Source: Cryoendolithus antarcticus (taxonomy: Eukaryota; Ascomycota; Dothideomycetes; Cladosporiales; Cladosporiaceae). From it: 64,000 nt of DNA. The stretch spans positions 930,001-994,000 of the forward strand of contig NAJO01000007.1 in the NCBI GenBank assembly GCA_002077065.1, in the 5' to 3' direction. Shown in pieces: positions 18,918 through 30,577 of the stretch (its first letter is position 1; each line of letters begins with the position of its first letter). A model generated the notes under the pieces. It saw only the letters and a list, made by a program, of their open reading frames with translations, was not told the DNA's origin and ran no database searches. The translations under genes and the position numbers were made by a program.

Positions 18918-19617
18918 GTTGTTGGGTGTGAAGCTAGTGGCCCGTTAGGACTCCCAGGCTACAGTCGATATGCCGTGAGATATTGCGACTCGAAAAGATA
19001 AGCGTGCTGCGCAGAAGTTGCCAACGCGTTCAAGGTGCTTTGATCTCGAGGATCGAGTGCTGAATGCTGGAAAGGCGGAACGCTGCGATGATGAGTTACG
19101 ATGGAGTGTCGCAGGTACAGCGGGTTTGACAGGAGCGAAAGAACACTGAAATGACAGATGTAGAATTTGGTACTACCTCTTACCCAGTCTGAACGTGCAA
19201 GATCTGCCATGGCTTATATACTGTCGTGCGCTGCTCGACAGTATTGCGCACCTCGCGTAAAAGCTCGGATTATAAGTTTTTTGGCAGTACAGAGTACAGT
19301 AGACGAAGCGGGAGGCCGTGCAACCTCGTACCGTAAAGCGACCCAATTAAAAGAGTGGAATGATCCTTAGCGCGACCGCTAAGCTGACAACTGAGGTTTT
19401 ATCTCGCAGGCCGAACGAGGTACGCGAGAGTGATGAATGAATATACTGCATGAGTGCGTGCGCCGTGGGCTTTGGAGACGCGCGTGCATTGTGGCATTGC
19501 TAGCACTAGGTCGCGCTACACCAGTGACTATGAGAAGGCAGCAGCATTGGGAGGTTGCATCAGGGTTCCCATCGCATATCTCCCGAGACAGGATGCGGTT
19601 GAGAGCAACCGCAATGC
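18918..19617. other. intergenic, no gene recognised
   Basis: About 700 bp between the start of the RTA1-like gene and the stop of BUD22, both on the minus strand. Open frames are short and unrelated to known proteins. Likely the RTA1-like promoter plus the BUD22 3' region. Confidence 0.5.
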
Positions 19618-21195
19618 CTACTCGAAGGTAATCTTCTTGCCGGCGAACGCGACAGGAGCGCTCTTCTTCTCCTTTGCCAGTTTCGCAGCCTGCCAGCTAG
19701 GATGCAAAGGTCCATCATCGTCCTTGTGCTTCTTAGGTGGCGCTGCAGGTCGAGTCGGATCCCGACCTTGAGGGAAGGACCTTCCCCCACCTACTGCTCC
19801 GCCTCGCCCTCGACCTCTACTATTGCCTCTCCCTCTTGCGCTATCAGTCGCGCCACGCTTCGGATCCCACCCTTTGTTAGGATCATTCTGCGACTTGACC
19901 ACATGCTTCGCTCCAGCGCCGAATTTCTGCTCCCAAATCTTCTGTCGTGCTCGTTGCCCTCGTCGATTCTTAGGTGCAGGCTCAACATCGATTTCAGAAT
20001 CCGGATCAGAGCCAGAACCGCTAATATAGCCTCCGAGACTGAGCGAAGGCACGAAGCTCGAGGCTTTCGGCTTCGTAGTCACCTTGGCAGCCTTCTGCGG
20101 TTCAGGCGATGGTGAACGTGAGATTGACGCTTCTGACAATGCCAGGTCTTTGCTGGGATCATAGTAACCCGGCGCTGAGTCTTCGTTCCGGGCAGCTTCG
20201 CCGTTGATCGCCATATCCGATTTGTCTTTAATACCTGATTGTCTGTGCTTCATCCAGCGTTCGCGCATCTCCTCGTCGGCGAATACCGCGATGCCATTGT
20301 CGTCCAAGTTTTGATTGCTCACCCACTCATCGTCCCCACTTAGGTATCCTTCGGAGAACATTTCTGCGTCTTCATCATCAAAGTTTCGGTTGCTCACCCA
20401 GGCGTTGCGATCCTCGTCATCGGAAGAAGCCAGACGGTCCTCGAAGCCGCCGAACTCATCGCCCGATGCCTCATCTTCGTCCTGCAAGCTCGCGCGTTCA
20501 ACGAGAGGCGCCCCTCGCGTCTCTATCGAACGCTTTGACTTCACGTCCTCAGGTGTCGCCTTCACCGGCGGCTGCTTTGCATCCTCTTCAAAATCTTTCG
20601 CCCTGGCTCTCTTCTTCTTCATTGTTGTGACGTCCTCTATCGGTATGCCCGCAGCTCTCTGAACCTCCTGCAGAGCTTCCGGGAGTGCCTCTTGAACCGG
20701 ATTCGACTTACACAGGCGTGCGACAACGTTGAGTGCGGCAGCATCGTGTGGAATTACAGGCAGACTTGCGATCTCTGAAGCTAGGACTGGGGAAGCAGCG
20801 GCCGACTTGATCTTGCCCAAGGTTTTGTACAAGTGACTCTTCCCGAGTGCAGTTGTGTCAAGTGCCTATCTTGCGTAGCAAGTATCAGTCAGCTGGCTAC
20901 TCCAAGTGAACGTGCAGCCCGACTTCTATAGGTGATCACGCACCTTCAATGCCGCAATCTCAGACTCAATTCTCCGCGCACCGATGTCATCTTTCGCTGC
21001 CTTCACTGTCTTCTGCCGCCGACCTAGCTTCTGACGTTCGAAGCCTTTAGCGATCTTGAAGGCATGCCCAAGTTTGACTGCACCTTGCGCAAGCTTATGC
21101 TGCACGCGCTGATGCTGTGCACCTTTTGGAATACTGTCGCTGTGAGATACAGCTTTCTGGTCATCGCCGTCAGCATCGCGCTTGCGTTTGGGCAT
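19618..21195 (-). CDS. bud22: Bud22/SRFBP1-type ribosome biogenesis protein
   Basis: Two exons, 20944-21195 and 19618-20865, give 499 residues; the 78-nt intron is GT-AG in phase 0. Residues 1-200 are the helical, basic amino part (MPKRKRDADG; HKLAQGAVKLGHAFKIAKGFERQKLGRR). A long acidic, Ser-rich middle follows, then the family's C-terminal hallmark: NRRGQRARQKIWEQKFG, a basic RG-rich linker, HPSWQAAKLAKEKK and the closing FAGKKITFE. Bud22 is a nucleolar factor for 40S subunit maturation (the 18S rRNA pathway). The middle contains two near-identical repeats (WVSNRNFDDEDAE and WVSNQNLDDNGI), probably a local duplication. The ATG at 21195 was preferred to an earlier in-frame one because the basic MPKRKR start suits a nucleolar protein. 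Confidence 0.9.
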
Positions 21196-22575
21196 GATTC
21201 GATTATGACTTGCGAGTCTACAGGCCCGGCATGAAATTCTTAGGCAGAATCGTAACCTCAATTATGCCGCACTCGGCCCGAGATACCGATAATTTACAGC
21301 AAGGATGAAGACGACGTCGAACGACATACGGATAGGCCCCGATGGACTTGTAACTACTAGGTATATCGGACACACGTGTCCTGTTCTGATCAGTATGGCA
21401 CACCGCTAGCTGACGATATCATGGTCAATGTGGGCGACAGTATAACGCAGGCGAGTGCTGAAGGAAAAGCACAGTAGCCAGCCTTGATGAAAAGGCGTTG
21501 TCCGCCGCTCACATCTCGAGCAGTTCCATCACAACGAGTGTTGGGCGATGCCCCAGTAGCATTGCTCCAGACGTACAACGCACCTGGGCTGGCAATCTAT
21601 GGGACCCAAGATGCTGCTCTCCGAACAAGGTGCTCTGGACTTGCGCTTGCATGACCGAGGCCCCTTCGTTTCGAGATCTCGGGGCTGGCACGCAGAGACA
21701 TGATGTCTCCACGTCTCATAGTCTGTCTGAGAACATAGCAGTACTGTGCTGGATGTCTAGTAAGTACACTGGATGTTTCGCACGCTATCCACCTTGTCTT
21801 GGCTCCGTGGACTCGACGTCGGACACGCTCGGCTAACACGCGGCGTGGTCGTCGAGATACGGTGCACGGCAACGCAGATCATGCGAAGCACCAATTTAAC
21901 CGGACTCTCAATTCCTTGACATTGGCTTGAGAGACGACGATAGTACCTTATACTTGCGCAGGGATGGTGAGAACACGCACATGCGACCACGTTGTCCGCC
22001 CGATGCGGACTTTGCAAAGTTTAACTTTCGGCACTGATCTTTTAGCTTCGTCTCATCCAACTCTATTCCAGACCACCAGCCACAACACGATGAATCCTCC
22101 GCACGATGCACCCACAATCGATGTAGTGACGAGAAAGTCAGACAGGTCGCCCGGCGTGCGACCTGTCATCTGAAACGATACCCGCACGCACAATGTCATT
22201 GTGCCATTCAGTATACCACGATCTATACCACAAGCGCAACGCCAGATGCAGGTGGCCGTATATTCTCCGTGACGGTCGCAACGGAGCGCTCCACTAACGC
22301 CCTCCCGCCACCGTGCCAACGGCGGGTGGCAGGACTGTATCCACGCATCCACCAACAACTATGCACACGATCATGTCCGACTACCCTGAAGTCCCATCTG
22401 TGCTCACATACGGTGGCAGGGCTGGCATGGTGATTGCCACCGCATGATGGTAACTTGGGTACGCTTGCGATGATGCATATAACACCGGCAATGGCTTGCC
22501 TTTGCCTGTCCCGTACCTGCATATTCACATCGATCTGCTCAGGCAACCCCCTGCTCTCCTCACATCCCTGTCATC
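21196..22575. other. divergent intergenic region, BUD22 / chitinase
   Basis: About 1.4 kb head to head. Several overlapping open frames of 60-110 codons occur on both strands but none resembles a protein family or has a plausible start and signal. Most of it is probably the upstream region of the chitinase. Confidence 0.45.
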
Positions 22576-24198
22576 ATGTCTTCCTCAGCTTCTATTGCAC
22601 GCAATGTCGTTGCAGCTTTGGCACTTGTTACTCAAGCAACAGCTCGGCTAGCTTTGGACAGCTCCAGCAATGTAGCTGTCTACTGGGGACAGAACTCTAT
22701 CAACCAGGCCAGCGGACCGAACGCACAACAACGGCTGGTGGACTACTGCGCCAACACGAACATCGATGTCATTCCCCTGGCCTTCCTCTACCAAATGACA
22801 ACCGGTACAGGTGGTGAACCCGTGATCAACTTCGCCAACCAGGCGAGTGACTGCCAGATCTTTGCCGGTACCAACCTGTTGGACTGTCCAACTATCGGAG
22901 CCGACATCACCACCTGCCAGCAGCAGTATGGTAAGACAATACTGCTATCGATTGGGGGCGCGACCTATACCGAAGGTGGCTTCACCAGCTCTGCTCAGGC
23001 TATCTCGATGGCAGATCATTTATGGGAATTGTTTGGGCCAGTAGCTGGAGGGACCCCTACTACCACCTCTACGAGCTCAGCGACCTCATTCTCGACGACG
23101 ACGACATCCACCTCATCCACCTCATCCACCACAAGCACGACCTCAGCGCTCAGCACACCAACAAGCACTAGCAGCCCGTTCACAAGCTCTTCTGGTTTTA
23201 TCTCCTCGACATCGCGCAGCGGCAGAACAACATCAGAGCCTTCGAAATCGACCAGCCTCTCCACCTTATTGCTCACCAGGACGGTTCCTGTGACAAACTT
23301 CAGCACAAGACTGACCACTCTCTTCTTCACGGCAACGCTCACATCCATTCCGAGCTCGATCTTCGCAAGCCCGACCACGACAACAACGCCTTTGCCGCTG
23401 CTCAACGATACTTTGACGCTACCATCATACGTCAACTCGACCTTCACGAACGCTACCATTGCAAATACAACGATCACGAACTCAGTAATCAACAATTCAA
23501 TCATTACCAACTCCACGATCAACAACTCGGTGTTCATCAACTCAACGATCACGAACTCAATCTTCATCAACTCCACGATCATCAACCCACAGATCTCCGA
23601 CTCGACACTCGCTAAACGCCAGTCCGCCGTTCTCAGACCCTTTGGCTCCGCAGCCATCGATGGCTTTGATCTAGACATTGAGACCGTAGCCACGAACATG
23701 GTCCCTTTTGCTCAGAGGCTGCGCGAGCTGATGGACGCCGACACCACAAAGCAGCGCTACCTCACCGCAGCCCCGCAATGCGTCTACCCCGATGTGGCCA
23801 ACAGTGCCTTGCTCTCCAGTACTGTCCACCTTGATGCCATCTTCGTGCAATTCTACAACAACCCCTGCGGCGTACAAGCTTTCGTCCCCGGAGCAGCAAC
23901 ACAGGAAGCCTTCAACTTCGCCGCCTGGGACACCTGGGCGAAGACGGTGAGCGCCAACCCGGCGATCAAGGTCCTTCTCGGCGTGCCGGGTGGTCCTAGT
24001 GCTGCTGGACTGGGATACGTTGATGCTTCGACGTTGGCTGGTATCATCAGCTACTGCAAGGGCTTCTCGAGCTTCGGCGGTGTCATGATGTGGGATGCGA
24101 GTCAGGCTCTCGCGAACGGAGGCTTCTTGGCTGATGTCAAGAGTGCACTCGTCGGAAGTGCCACCAGGATGATGATCAGGGGGATGAGCTGGCGATAA
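22576..24198 (+). CDS. secreted class III GH18 chitinase with a large internal repeat insertion
   Basis: Single exon of 540 residues. A signal peptide (MSSSASIARNVVAALALVTQATA) is followed by the hevamine-type GH18 barrel: VAVYWGQNS near residue 34, ILLSIGGATYTEGGF near 120, and the catalytic motif DGFDLDIE at residues 362-369 with Glu369 as the acid/base. QCVYPD, IFVQFYNNPC and the closing GGVMMWDASQA complete the fold. It hydrolyses chitin in the cell wall or in prey. In ordinary family members the segment WELFGP joins PFGSAAIDGFD almost directly; here about 195 residues (156-354) are inserted. The first half of the insert is Ser/Thr-rich like a mucin linker. Residues 286-345 are twelve pentapeptides, and a dibasic LAKRQ follows. 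No chitin-binding domain or GPI signal is evident at the C-terminus. Confidence 0.92.
   Translation: MSSSASIARNVVAALALVTQATARLALDSSSNVAVYWGQNSINQASGPNAQQRLVDYCANTNIDVIPLAFLYQMTTGTGGEPVINFANQASDCQIFAGTNLLDCPTIGADITTCQQQYGKTILLSIGGATYTEGGFTSSAQAISMADHLWELFGPVAGGTPTTTSTSSATSFSTTTTSTSSTSSTTSTTSALSTPTSTSSPFTSSSGFISSTSRSGRTTSEPSKSTSLSTLLLTRTVPVTNFSTRLTTLFFTATLTSIPSSIFASPTTTTTPLPLLNDTLTLPSYVNSTFTNATIANTTITNSVINNSIITNSTINNSVFINSTITNSIFINSTIINPQISDSTLAKRQSAVLRPFGSAAIDGFDLDIETVATNMVPFAQRLRELMDADTTKQRYLTAAPQCVYPDVANSALLSSTVHLDAIFVQFYNNPCGVQAFVPGAATQEAFNFAAWDTWAKTVSANPAIKVLLGVPGGPSAAGLGYVDASTLAGIISYCKGFSSFGGVMMWDASQALANGGFLADVKSALVGSATRMMIRGMSWR
23431..23610 (+). repeat. 12-unit 15-bp coding repeat (pentapeptides) inside the chitinase
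   Basis: Twelve consecutive 15-bp units encode pentapeptides of the form x-N-(S/A/T)-(T/V/I)-(I/F); the last two are degenerate (INPQI, SDSTL). DNA units are similar but not identical (AACTCGACGATC-like cores), so the array is not recent. Several units form N-glycosylation sequons (NST, NAT, NTT). Confidence 0.9.
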
Positions 24199-24470
24199 GC
24201 GGGATGTACGACCACGCGACACGATGACGACTAACGACTGTAGACGGCTGTAGGGACGGTGGAAGGGATGGACGGCCAAGGATGGCTACTAAAACTGACG
24301 AACGACGCCGATATGACTATACAGTAATGTGCCAGTAGTATGGCCTAATATGCAGTATGAATATAGACTTGAAACCATGCACCACTTTCCACAGCTCGAC
24401 TACTTAACCTAAAACTTCATCTATGACATCTCAATCATCTCGTGCGTCGTGGAGCGCGATTCTGTTGAAC

Positions 24471-26749
24471 CTAGCCCTTCACCTCTTCCTCGAAGAAGCT
24501 ATACATCGGCTCCCTGGGCTCCACGTCTCCTCTCTTGACATATTTCGTCCAGTACCACGGCACCGAGTCAGTGTAATACTTAGCATGCTGTCGGTTGCCC
24601 ACACTGAACACCGTGTCTAACTCCTCAAGTGTGAGATTCTTGGTCTCAGGCAAGAGGAAGTAAGCGAAGACCCAGCCGAAGAGATTCCAGGCTCCATACC
24701 AGGCGAAGGCGCCAGTAGGCGAGAAAGCGGCGACCAAGGCGGGCCATGTGAGCGACAGAATGACTGATATATGTGTTAGTGGAGTCCGAGTAGCGAGGCA
24801 GATGGACCAGAGCTTACAATTGAAGCCCCAAGTCGTGGCTGTGGCGAACGACATGCCAATGTCGCGGATGTATAGCGGGAAGGCTTCGGCAGAGTAGCTG
24901 CAGACAGTGTCAGTAGTGTCCCGCGCTTGTGCGACGAGTAAGAATCTCACGTGAAGGGCACAGGACCCATCCCGGGGCTATATGCTGCCATGAAGACAAA
25001 TATAGCGGCAGCAATCGAACCGAGCTTTGCTTGCGTGGGGTCGCCGTTGGCTTGATCTGGAGCGAGAAAGCTGAAGCCGCACCAGAAGAGGCAGACCGCC
25101 ATCATTGGGAAAGTGGTTAGGAGGAGGTTCTGAATCGGCGTCAGTAAGGTTGACCTGGAGCAGAGGGACTCGTATGATAGTGTGACTGACACGCCGGCCA
25201 AATGTGTCAATTGTGTAGATAGCCTGGCTATGTGTCAGTACGGTGTAAAGATCCCAAGAAGACGTGGACGTACAGGTATGGCGAATAGAAAGTTCACTAC
25301 TCCCGTACCCAGACTGACAAGCAATGCTTGTGGTCTCTCAAAGCCAGCGTCCATGAAAATTTGCGTACTGTAATATGCGATGACTGGATACGGTTTCAGA
25401 GATTGTTCAAGAGAGCAGAAGGTCTCATTGAGCTTACCATTGACGCCGCAAAATTGCTGCATGAACATGACGAAGAAGGAGCTCTGGGCAGCTCGACGGT
25501 TCCGCTTCACGAGGAAGAACTCGCGCCAGAGCGACTTGCCACTTCGCTCGCTGGCTTCAATCTCAAGGAGCTTCCAGCTGTAGTAGATGTCTCGAGCAGC
25601 CTGGATGTCATGGTTGCGAAGACGCTTCGCAGCCTTCCATGCTCTGTCGAACTTGCCCTTCTCCATGAGCCTTTTAAGATGTCAGTGGTCGTGTGTAGCG
25701 GTGCAACCATCAACCGAGACCGATCGTACCATCTGGGAGACTCAGGACAGAAGAAGACTTGCAAGCACACGAATAAGGGAGGAATTGATGTTGATCCTAC
25801 AACACGTCAGTATTTCGAAGTGGACTTTCTATGGCATGTTCCCGTATTGTGCTGTGTACTCACCTAACATCCATCTCCACGGACTCGTCGGGCCTCCGAT
25901 GATTGTCGTGTTCTGAAATGCCACGCTGACAACGAACCCCAGCATGATCCCGAAAGCGGTCCACATCTGCCACATCATCGTCAATGCACCACGGATGTTC
26001 TTAGGTGCGCACTCCGCCGCGTACACAGGCGTGGTCGAGCTCTTCGCTCCCACAGCTAGACCTAACGCGAAGCGAGCAATGAGCAGATTGTACCAGCTGT
26101 CTGCCGCTGCCATCCATATGCCAGTAATGAAGGACACGATGCAAGACACAAAGATCGTGCCACGTCTACCGAAGAGCTTGTTCAAAGGCGCATTAGTCCA
26201 GCAGCCTATGAGCACAGAGCAGAGATAAGGAGCACCATTGAGTAAGCCCTGCTGCCAGACGCCGGTGATATTAAATTCCTCGAAGTAAAACGTCTGCGCG
26301 CCGTTGACGGCAGTTTGGTCCATGCCTTGTACGATCGCTGAGCCGGCGCAGAGTGTGACGAGGAAGTAGAGCATAAACGGCTGGCTCCAGCGGTGCGTTT
26401 CTTCATGGCGAATCCAGTCTTTCTCTTCAGCAGAGAGGATGTCGAGTCTGTCGTAGCCGTTGACTTGCTGCTGTACACGAGCAAGCATGCCGCCTTTGCG
26501 AAAGATCTCGCGGGAGTCTCCAAGACCTCGCGAGTCGACAAAAGCGTCTACGTCGGCGAGTACTTCCCCATCGCTCATGCCGATTAGCGGGTTCCGTAAG
26601 AGTGCTGCGACGCTCGCGCGGCGAGCAGTCTGCGAGGCTGATCTGGCGGCTTCGTTGCTGCTGTCATCTTTGATTGAAGACCTGTGAGATGCGCCATCGT
26701 ACTTTTCGTTGACAGGGCCAGCTTCGCTGTCAATATTGGGGAGTGGCAT
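24471..26749 (-). CDS. MFS sugar/polyol transporter (inositol-transporter-like)
   Basis: Eight exons (25864-26749, 25730-25796, 25438-25670, 25274-25383, 25191-25223, 24951-25129, 24818-24897, 24471-24763) give 626 residues; all seven introns are GT-AG with matching phases. The sugar-porter marks are clear: NKLFGRRGTIF after helix 2, FFCPESPRWLMEKGK after helix 6, QQFCGVNVIAYYS in helix 7, and FLLPETKNLTLEELDTVF at the end. YSPGMGPVPFTYSAEAFPLYIRD is typical of the fungal polyol/inositol-type subgroup. A cytoplasmic tail of about 120 residues precedes helix 1. Exon 5 is only 33 nt (AIYTIDTFGRR). It imports a sugar or polyol through the plasma membrane; the exact substrate cannot be assigned. 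The start ATG at 26749 gives MPLPNIDSE; the frame stays open to an ATG at 26821. Confidence 0.9.
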
Positions 26750-27755
26750 TGTTCCGGACGAAGTGCGTAGAAAGAAAGGGCAAGATGACCGAAGAAACAC
26801 AAAGCCACTTAGCTTGGGCAAGGCAAAGCCATCTATTTCATCTTCTTATCGAGTAAATGCTTTTCCAGACTTTACCTTTGCAAGAATGCCATGCAATGGC
26901 ATAGGCAGACGTCAGCCAACTCTTCACCCCAAGCAACCCCGTAACTCATGCCTTTGCAAAGACCCGAGTCCTTGGCAGAATTATTGTACCGTATTGCTGG
27001 CTCGCAGCAGGGCGCGAACGTTCAAGGGTCACTGGATACGAAAGGAACCGGACGAGTGAGGCCATACGGCATGGAAGTTGTGCCATTGTTCTCCCAGTGT
27101 CGTTGCATGTCTACTTGGCTGTGATGGAGGCGTCGGTAAGAGTAGAGCACACGATCCCGATGAATTCTGCACGAAGGCAGAGCCGCGTCGATGGTGGTCG
27201 CAAATCCATCTCAAGGAGTCCAAGAAAGTATGTCGAGAGGAGGGAAGGATTTCAAGGAAGTCAAGAGGCTCAGCACGTGGAGTTCAGCGGGTCAAACGGC
27301 GGCGCAGGAGGCTCGGCGGTGGGGCGGACTTGGCAGGGCTCCATGGCGTCGCGCTGCACGCGTGACGTAGATGGGCTTCCCTCGTTGGGTTTGATCATGC
27401 AGCACTCGACAGCACTCGCAGGTCAGTATTGAGATGTCGATGAGAAACATGCTCATGGTGAGCATGGGACACAGAGTGGTTCACAGGAAAGGGAACAGCT
27501 AGACTTCACCGCCAAGGCATTTTCGGTAGCATCGCTGCTGAGTGTATCCATACTTTTGCCATACGTCCAGTACACTCCTCGTCAGCTATCCGTACAGTCT
27601 ACAGTACGGTTACATCAGCCAGCGCAGTATCAAGCGAAGCTCCATTTCCATCTTTCGCGCAATATGCCCGCCCTGAGCAACGTCGCAAGCAAACCTCTAA
27701 TGCACACTCAAGCAAACGCCCCGCGCCATGCAGTACCCACTCCCCACTACGCATG
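26750..27755. other. intergenic, transporter promoter and DUF2433 3' region
   Basis: About 1 kb between two minus-strand genes. Plus-strand frames at 26.7-27.4 kb are Arg/Gly-rich and look like chance. No gene or repeat is supported. Confidence 0.45.
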
Positions 27756-30190
27756 CTACTCAGCAGCCGGAGTCGGCGCAGGCGCAGAGGCAGTCGTAGG
27801 TGTCGACGTCGATGCAACTGCTCCTTCGACCCGCCCACCCCTACCCTCACCTCTCCCGCGTCCACCGCGTCCACCTCTGAATTCGCCGCCACGCTGACCT
27901 CCACGGCCACCGCGACCACCGCGGCCGCCACGGCCACTCTCCGAATCACTGCCAGTAGTGGCACCTCCAGCACTCTGGTAGCCACCCCTGCTCACCTCAG
28001 CACCACCACGTGCAGGTCCACCTTGACCGCCGCGCCCAGAACCCCACTGCCCGGCACCCCCGAATCCACCACGAGTGTGATTGGACGCCCCGTGAGTGCG
28101 ATACACAGCGAGACGCGCCTGGGCGAACTTCTTCTTGCCCTCCTCCGAGACACCCTTAGCGAGAACTTCCTGCATAATCTCGGGAGTCTCGAAGTGCGCC
28201 ACGAAGGGGCCATTGCGATGCTTGTCCATGCTTGTGACTTTGGCAGCGTCTTCGGGTGTGAATAGAGCGGACTTGACCTCGTCGACCGTGGCGTTGGGCG
28301 AGTTGACATTGCTGATGAAGATGGCTTTCGAAGGCTCCTGAGGTCTAGGCGTAGGCTTATTCGAGTCCGAGGCATTGCCGTTGGTCTGGGGAGCATCCTT
28401 AGTCTGTGGAGTTGTGTCTTTCGTTGGTAGATTGACAGCTGGTGCGGTGTTGCCATTGGGCGTCAGAGCAGGGACGGACGCCGGAGCAGGTGTCGATGGC
28501 TTCTGCGCAGGCGCGGGCGTAGTAGACGTTGGTTGCTGCTGAGGCGTAGGCTTCGGCTGCGCCGCCTGCTGCAGCTGCTGGGCCGCCATCGGTTGCTGTC
28601 CGCGCTGTTGGGGCGGCGGCTGATTGATGGGTGGTTGAACATGCTGCTGTTGCTGGTTGCGATTGAATTGCTGACTCATGTGCGCGGGTTGCTGCGGATG
28701 CGGCAGATTGCCACCAGTCGGCTGCATGGATGCGTTGCTGGGTCCCGATGGTACGGCTTGTGGTCGCTGCTGAGTCTTGCCGCCACGATGCGAGAAGTTG
28801 AAACCCTGTGCGCGCATCTCTGTGCCGATGCGACCCTGATCAATGTCGAGCACGAGCCAGCCGAATGCCGCGTCCGCAAGGTTGAAGTTCCACATGTTCT
28901 TGAACGCGCTCTCATCGACCTGACCGTTCTGTGGCCCACCTCCGAAGGGGTTGCCACCTCCAGCCTGATGCGGCATCTTGCCCACGAGCTCGATCGCCAT
29001 TTGCAGGAGCTTGTGCTGTGCCTCGTTGTCTGCAACCGCCGGCTCCACCTCATGCTTGACAGTGTCCCATACGTCGTTGAACGACATCTTGGATGCAGCC
29101 AACTTTCCGCGGTAGTGGTCCAACGAAGGATTCACCGAGAATTCGTTGTATGAGCTGCCGTAGCGGAAGTGGAGACCAGCCGAGATCGAGAAGTCAGCCT
29201 TTAGCGTGACTGACAGTTGGTTAAGTAGGCCTTCTCTGGCGGGCGAAGCGTGAGTCACCAGCACACGCGTCTCCGTAGGGTCGTACACACGGTTCGCAGT
29301 ATCGATAAGCTCGCCAATCTGTAGCAGTGCCGTCCACATCGTGCCCTGACCACCAGCGATCGTTGTGCGACCCTCTCCGTTGTCAAACAGCTTGTGCATG
29401 ACGACCGCACCACCCAGGCCCAGAAGCCTGAGCTTCACGCCCCCGATGTCCAATAACCGTGAGTGCGACTCGTCAATGATGTGCAGATTGTCAATCTTGT
29501 ACTCTCCCGAGCGCAGCTTCTCCAGAACAGCCACATCTTCGCATGCACCCCATACTGTGTACACCGGGACGTCAAGCTTGAATTGCTTGCTGAGGAATTG
29601 TGGAAGCTCGGACAGGGGCAGACGCTCGCGCTGAAAGCGCTCCTTGACGGGTTGCTGGGGTCCAGAGCGCGTGATGTCGTTCTTGATGCCTTCCGAGAGA
29701 AGTGGCGAGTATTGCGCGACGTGTTTGAGAGTCCTGTGTATTGTCAGTGCTGCTCTGTTGCACCATCTTCAAGCTATTCAACTGACTTCTCCGCAATACG
29801 ATCTATCGAAGCGTCGTCGTAGAAGCCGAAGTCGCCAGTGTGAATGATGTAGTCGGCATTTGCCGTGCGTGCAAGCTCGTTCAGCTGGCGAAGGTTGCCT
29901 GTTTCTCACGTGAGCACGTGCCCCTATTCTTTCGCAGACAGTGTTCTCCTACCTCTGACGTCTGCTATGCAAAGCACGCGAGCCTTGCCGACCTGCTGTA
30001 CGCGACCTTGATTTGGGTCAAGCGGACGAGCGCCCGGTACAGGTCCGCTAGACTGTGAGGCGCCGTTGGGGAGGAAAGCTTGCGAGTAGGCGCGCGGCTG
30101 GGAGGGTGGTTGCTGTAGTTGTGAGTATACTGTGGGATGGAGTGTAGGATGAGTTGGCATGCTGCCGAAGTAGGTCTGACGTACAGCCAT
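27756..30190 (-). CDS. DUF2433 protein: phosphoesterase-like domain, RRM-like segment and RGG tail
   Basis: Three exons, 29953-30190, 29787-29898 and 27756-29733, give 775 residues. Residues 70-330 are a calcineurin-like phosphoesterase fold: VLCIADVRGNLRQLNEL, IIHTGDFGFYDD, YTVWGACED, GGVKLRLLGLGG, VLVTHASPAREGLL. The metal-site motifs are partly lost: the usual DxH reads DVR, and the usual GN(H/D) reads GAC. DUF2433 follows (residues 300-450). A Gln/Pro-rich linker leads to an RRM-like stretch (SKAIFISNV, GPFVAHFETPEIMQEVL) near residues 610-690, and the C-terminus is packed with RGG/GRGG repeats, the mark of RNA-binding proteins. This architecture is conserved in fungi as a cytoplasmic protein of unknown role. 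RNA binding is inferred; catalytic activity is doubtful. Confidence 0.85.
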
Positions 30191-30577
30191 TGTGATGTGC
30201 ACTTTTTGGTATGGTAGAGGGGGTGTAGATGTGTAGGGGGTGGGAGTGTCTTGGCTCGCGTGAGGATGATGAGCGCGGCGGAAGTGAACAAAGCGCTTTC
30301 AATGAGGTGTGCAAATGGGGTGAGGGGAGATATTAGCGGGTACGTTGTAGTGTAGCAGTGAGGTGATAGAGTGAAGTCAACTTGGTGAAGCTTGCTCGAA
30401 GTCAACTGCACATGGAGGCTCGGAAATGCCAAGACGCGCTACCGAAGCTCGCGCCGCAGAGCCGCACGGCTTTATTTGAAGTGAACTGGGTATGAACACC
30501 GACGAGCGAGCCGAGTGACTATATGGATGAGATGTATGTTGGAGAGACTGATCTGGCTGGTCGTCACAGACATTGAT
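30191..30577. other. intergenic, upstream of DUF2433 gene
   Basis: 387 bp between two minus-strand genes; promoter of the DUF2433 gene and 3' end of URN1. Nothing else seen. Confidence 0.5.

Noticed and set aside
18959..19210. Minus-strand frame upstream of the RTA1-like gene
   Set aside because: RTA1 proteins start at the ATG at 18917; this frame has no link to it and no family.
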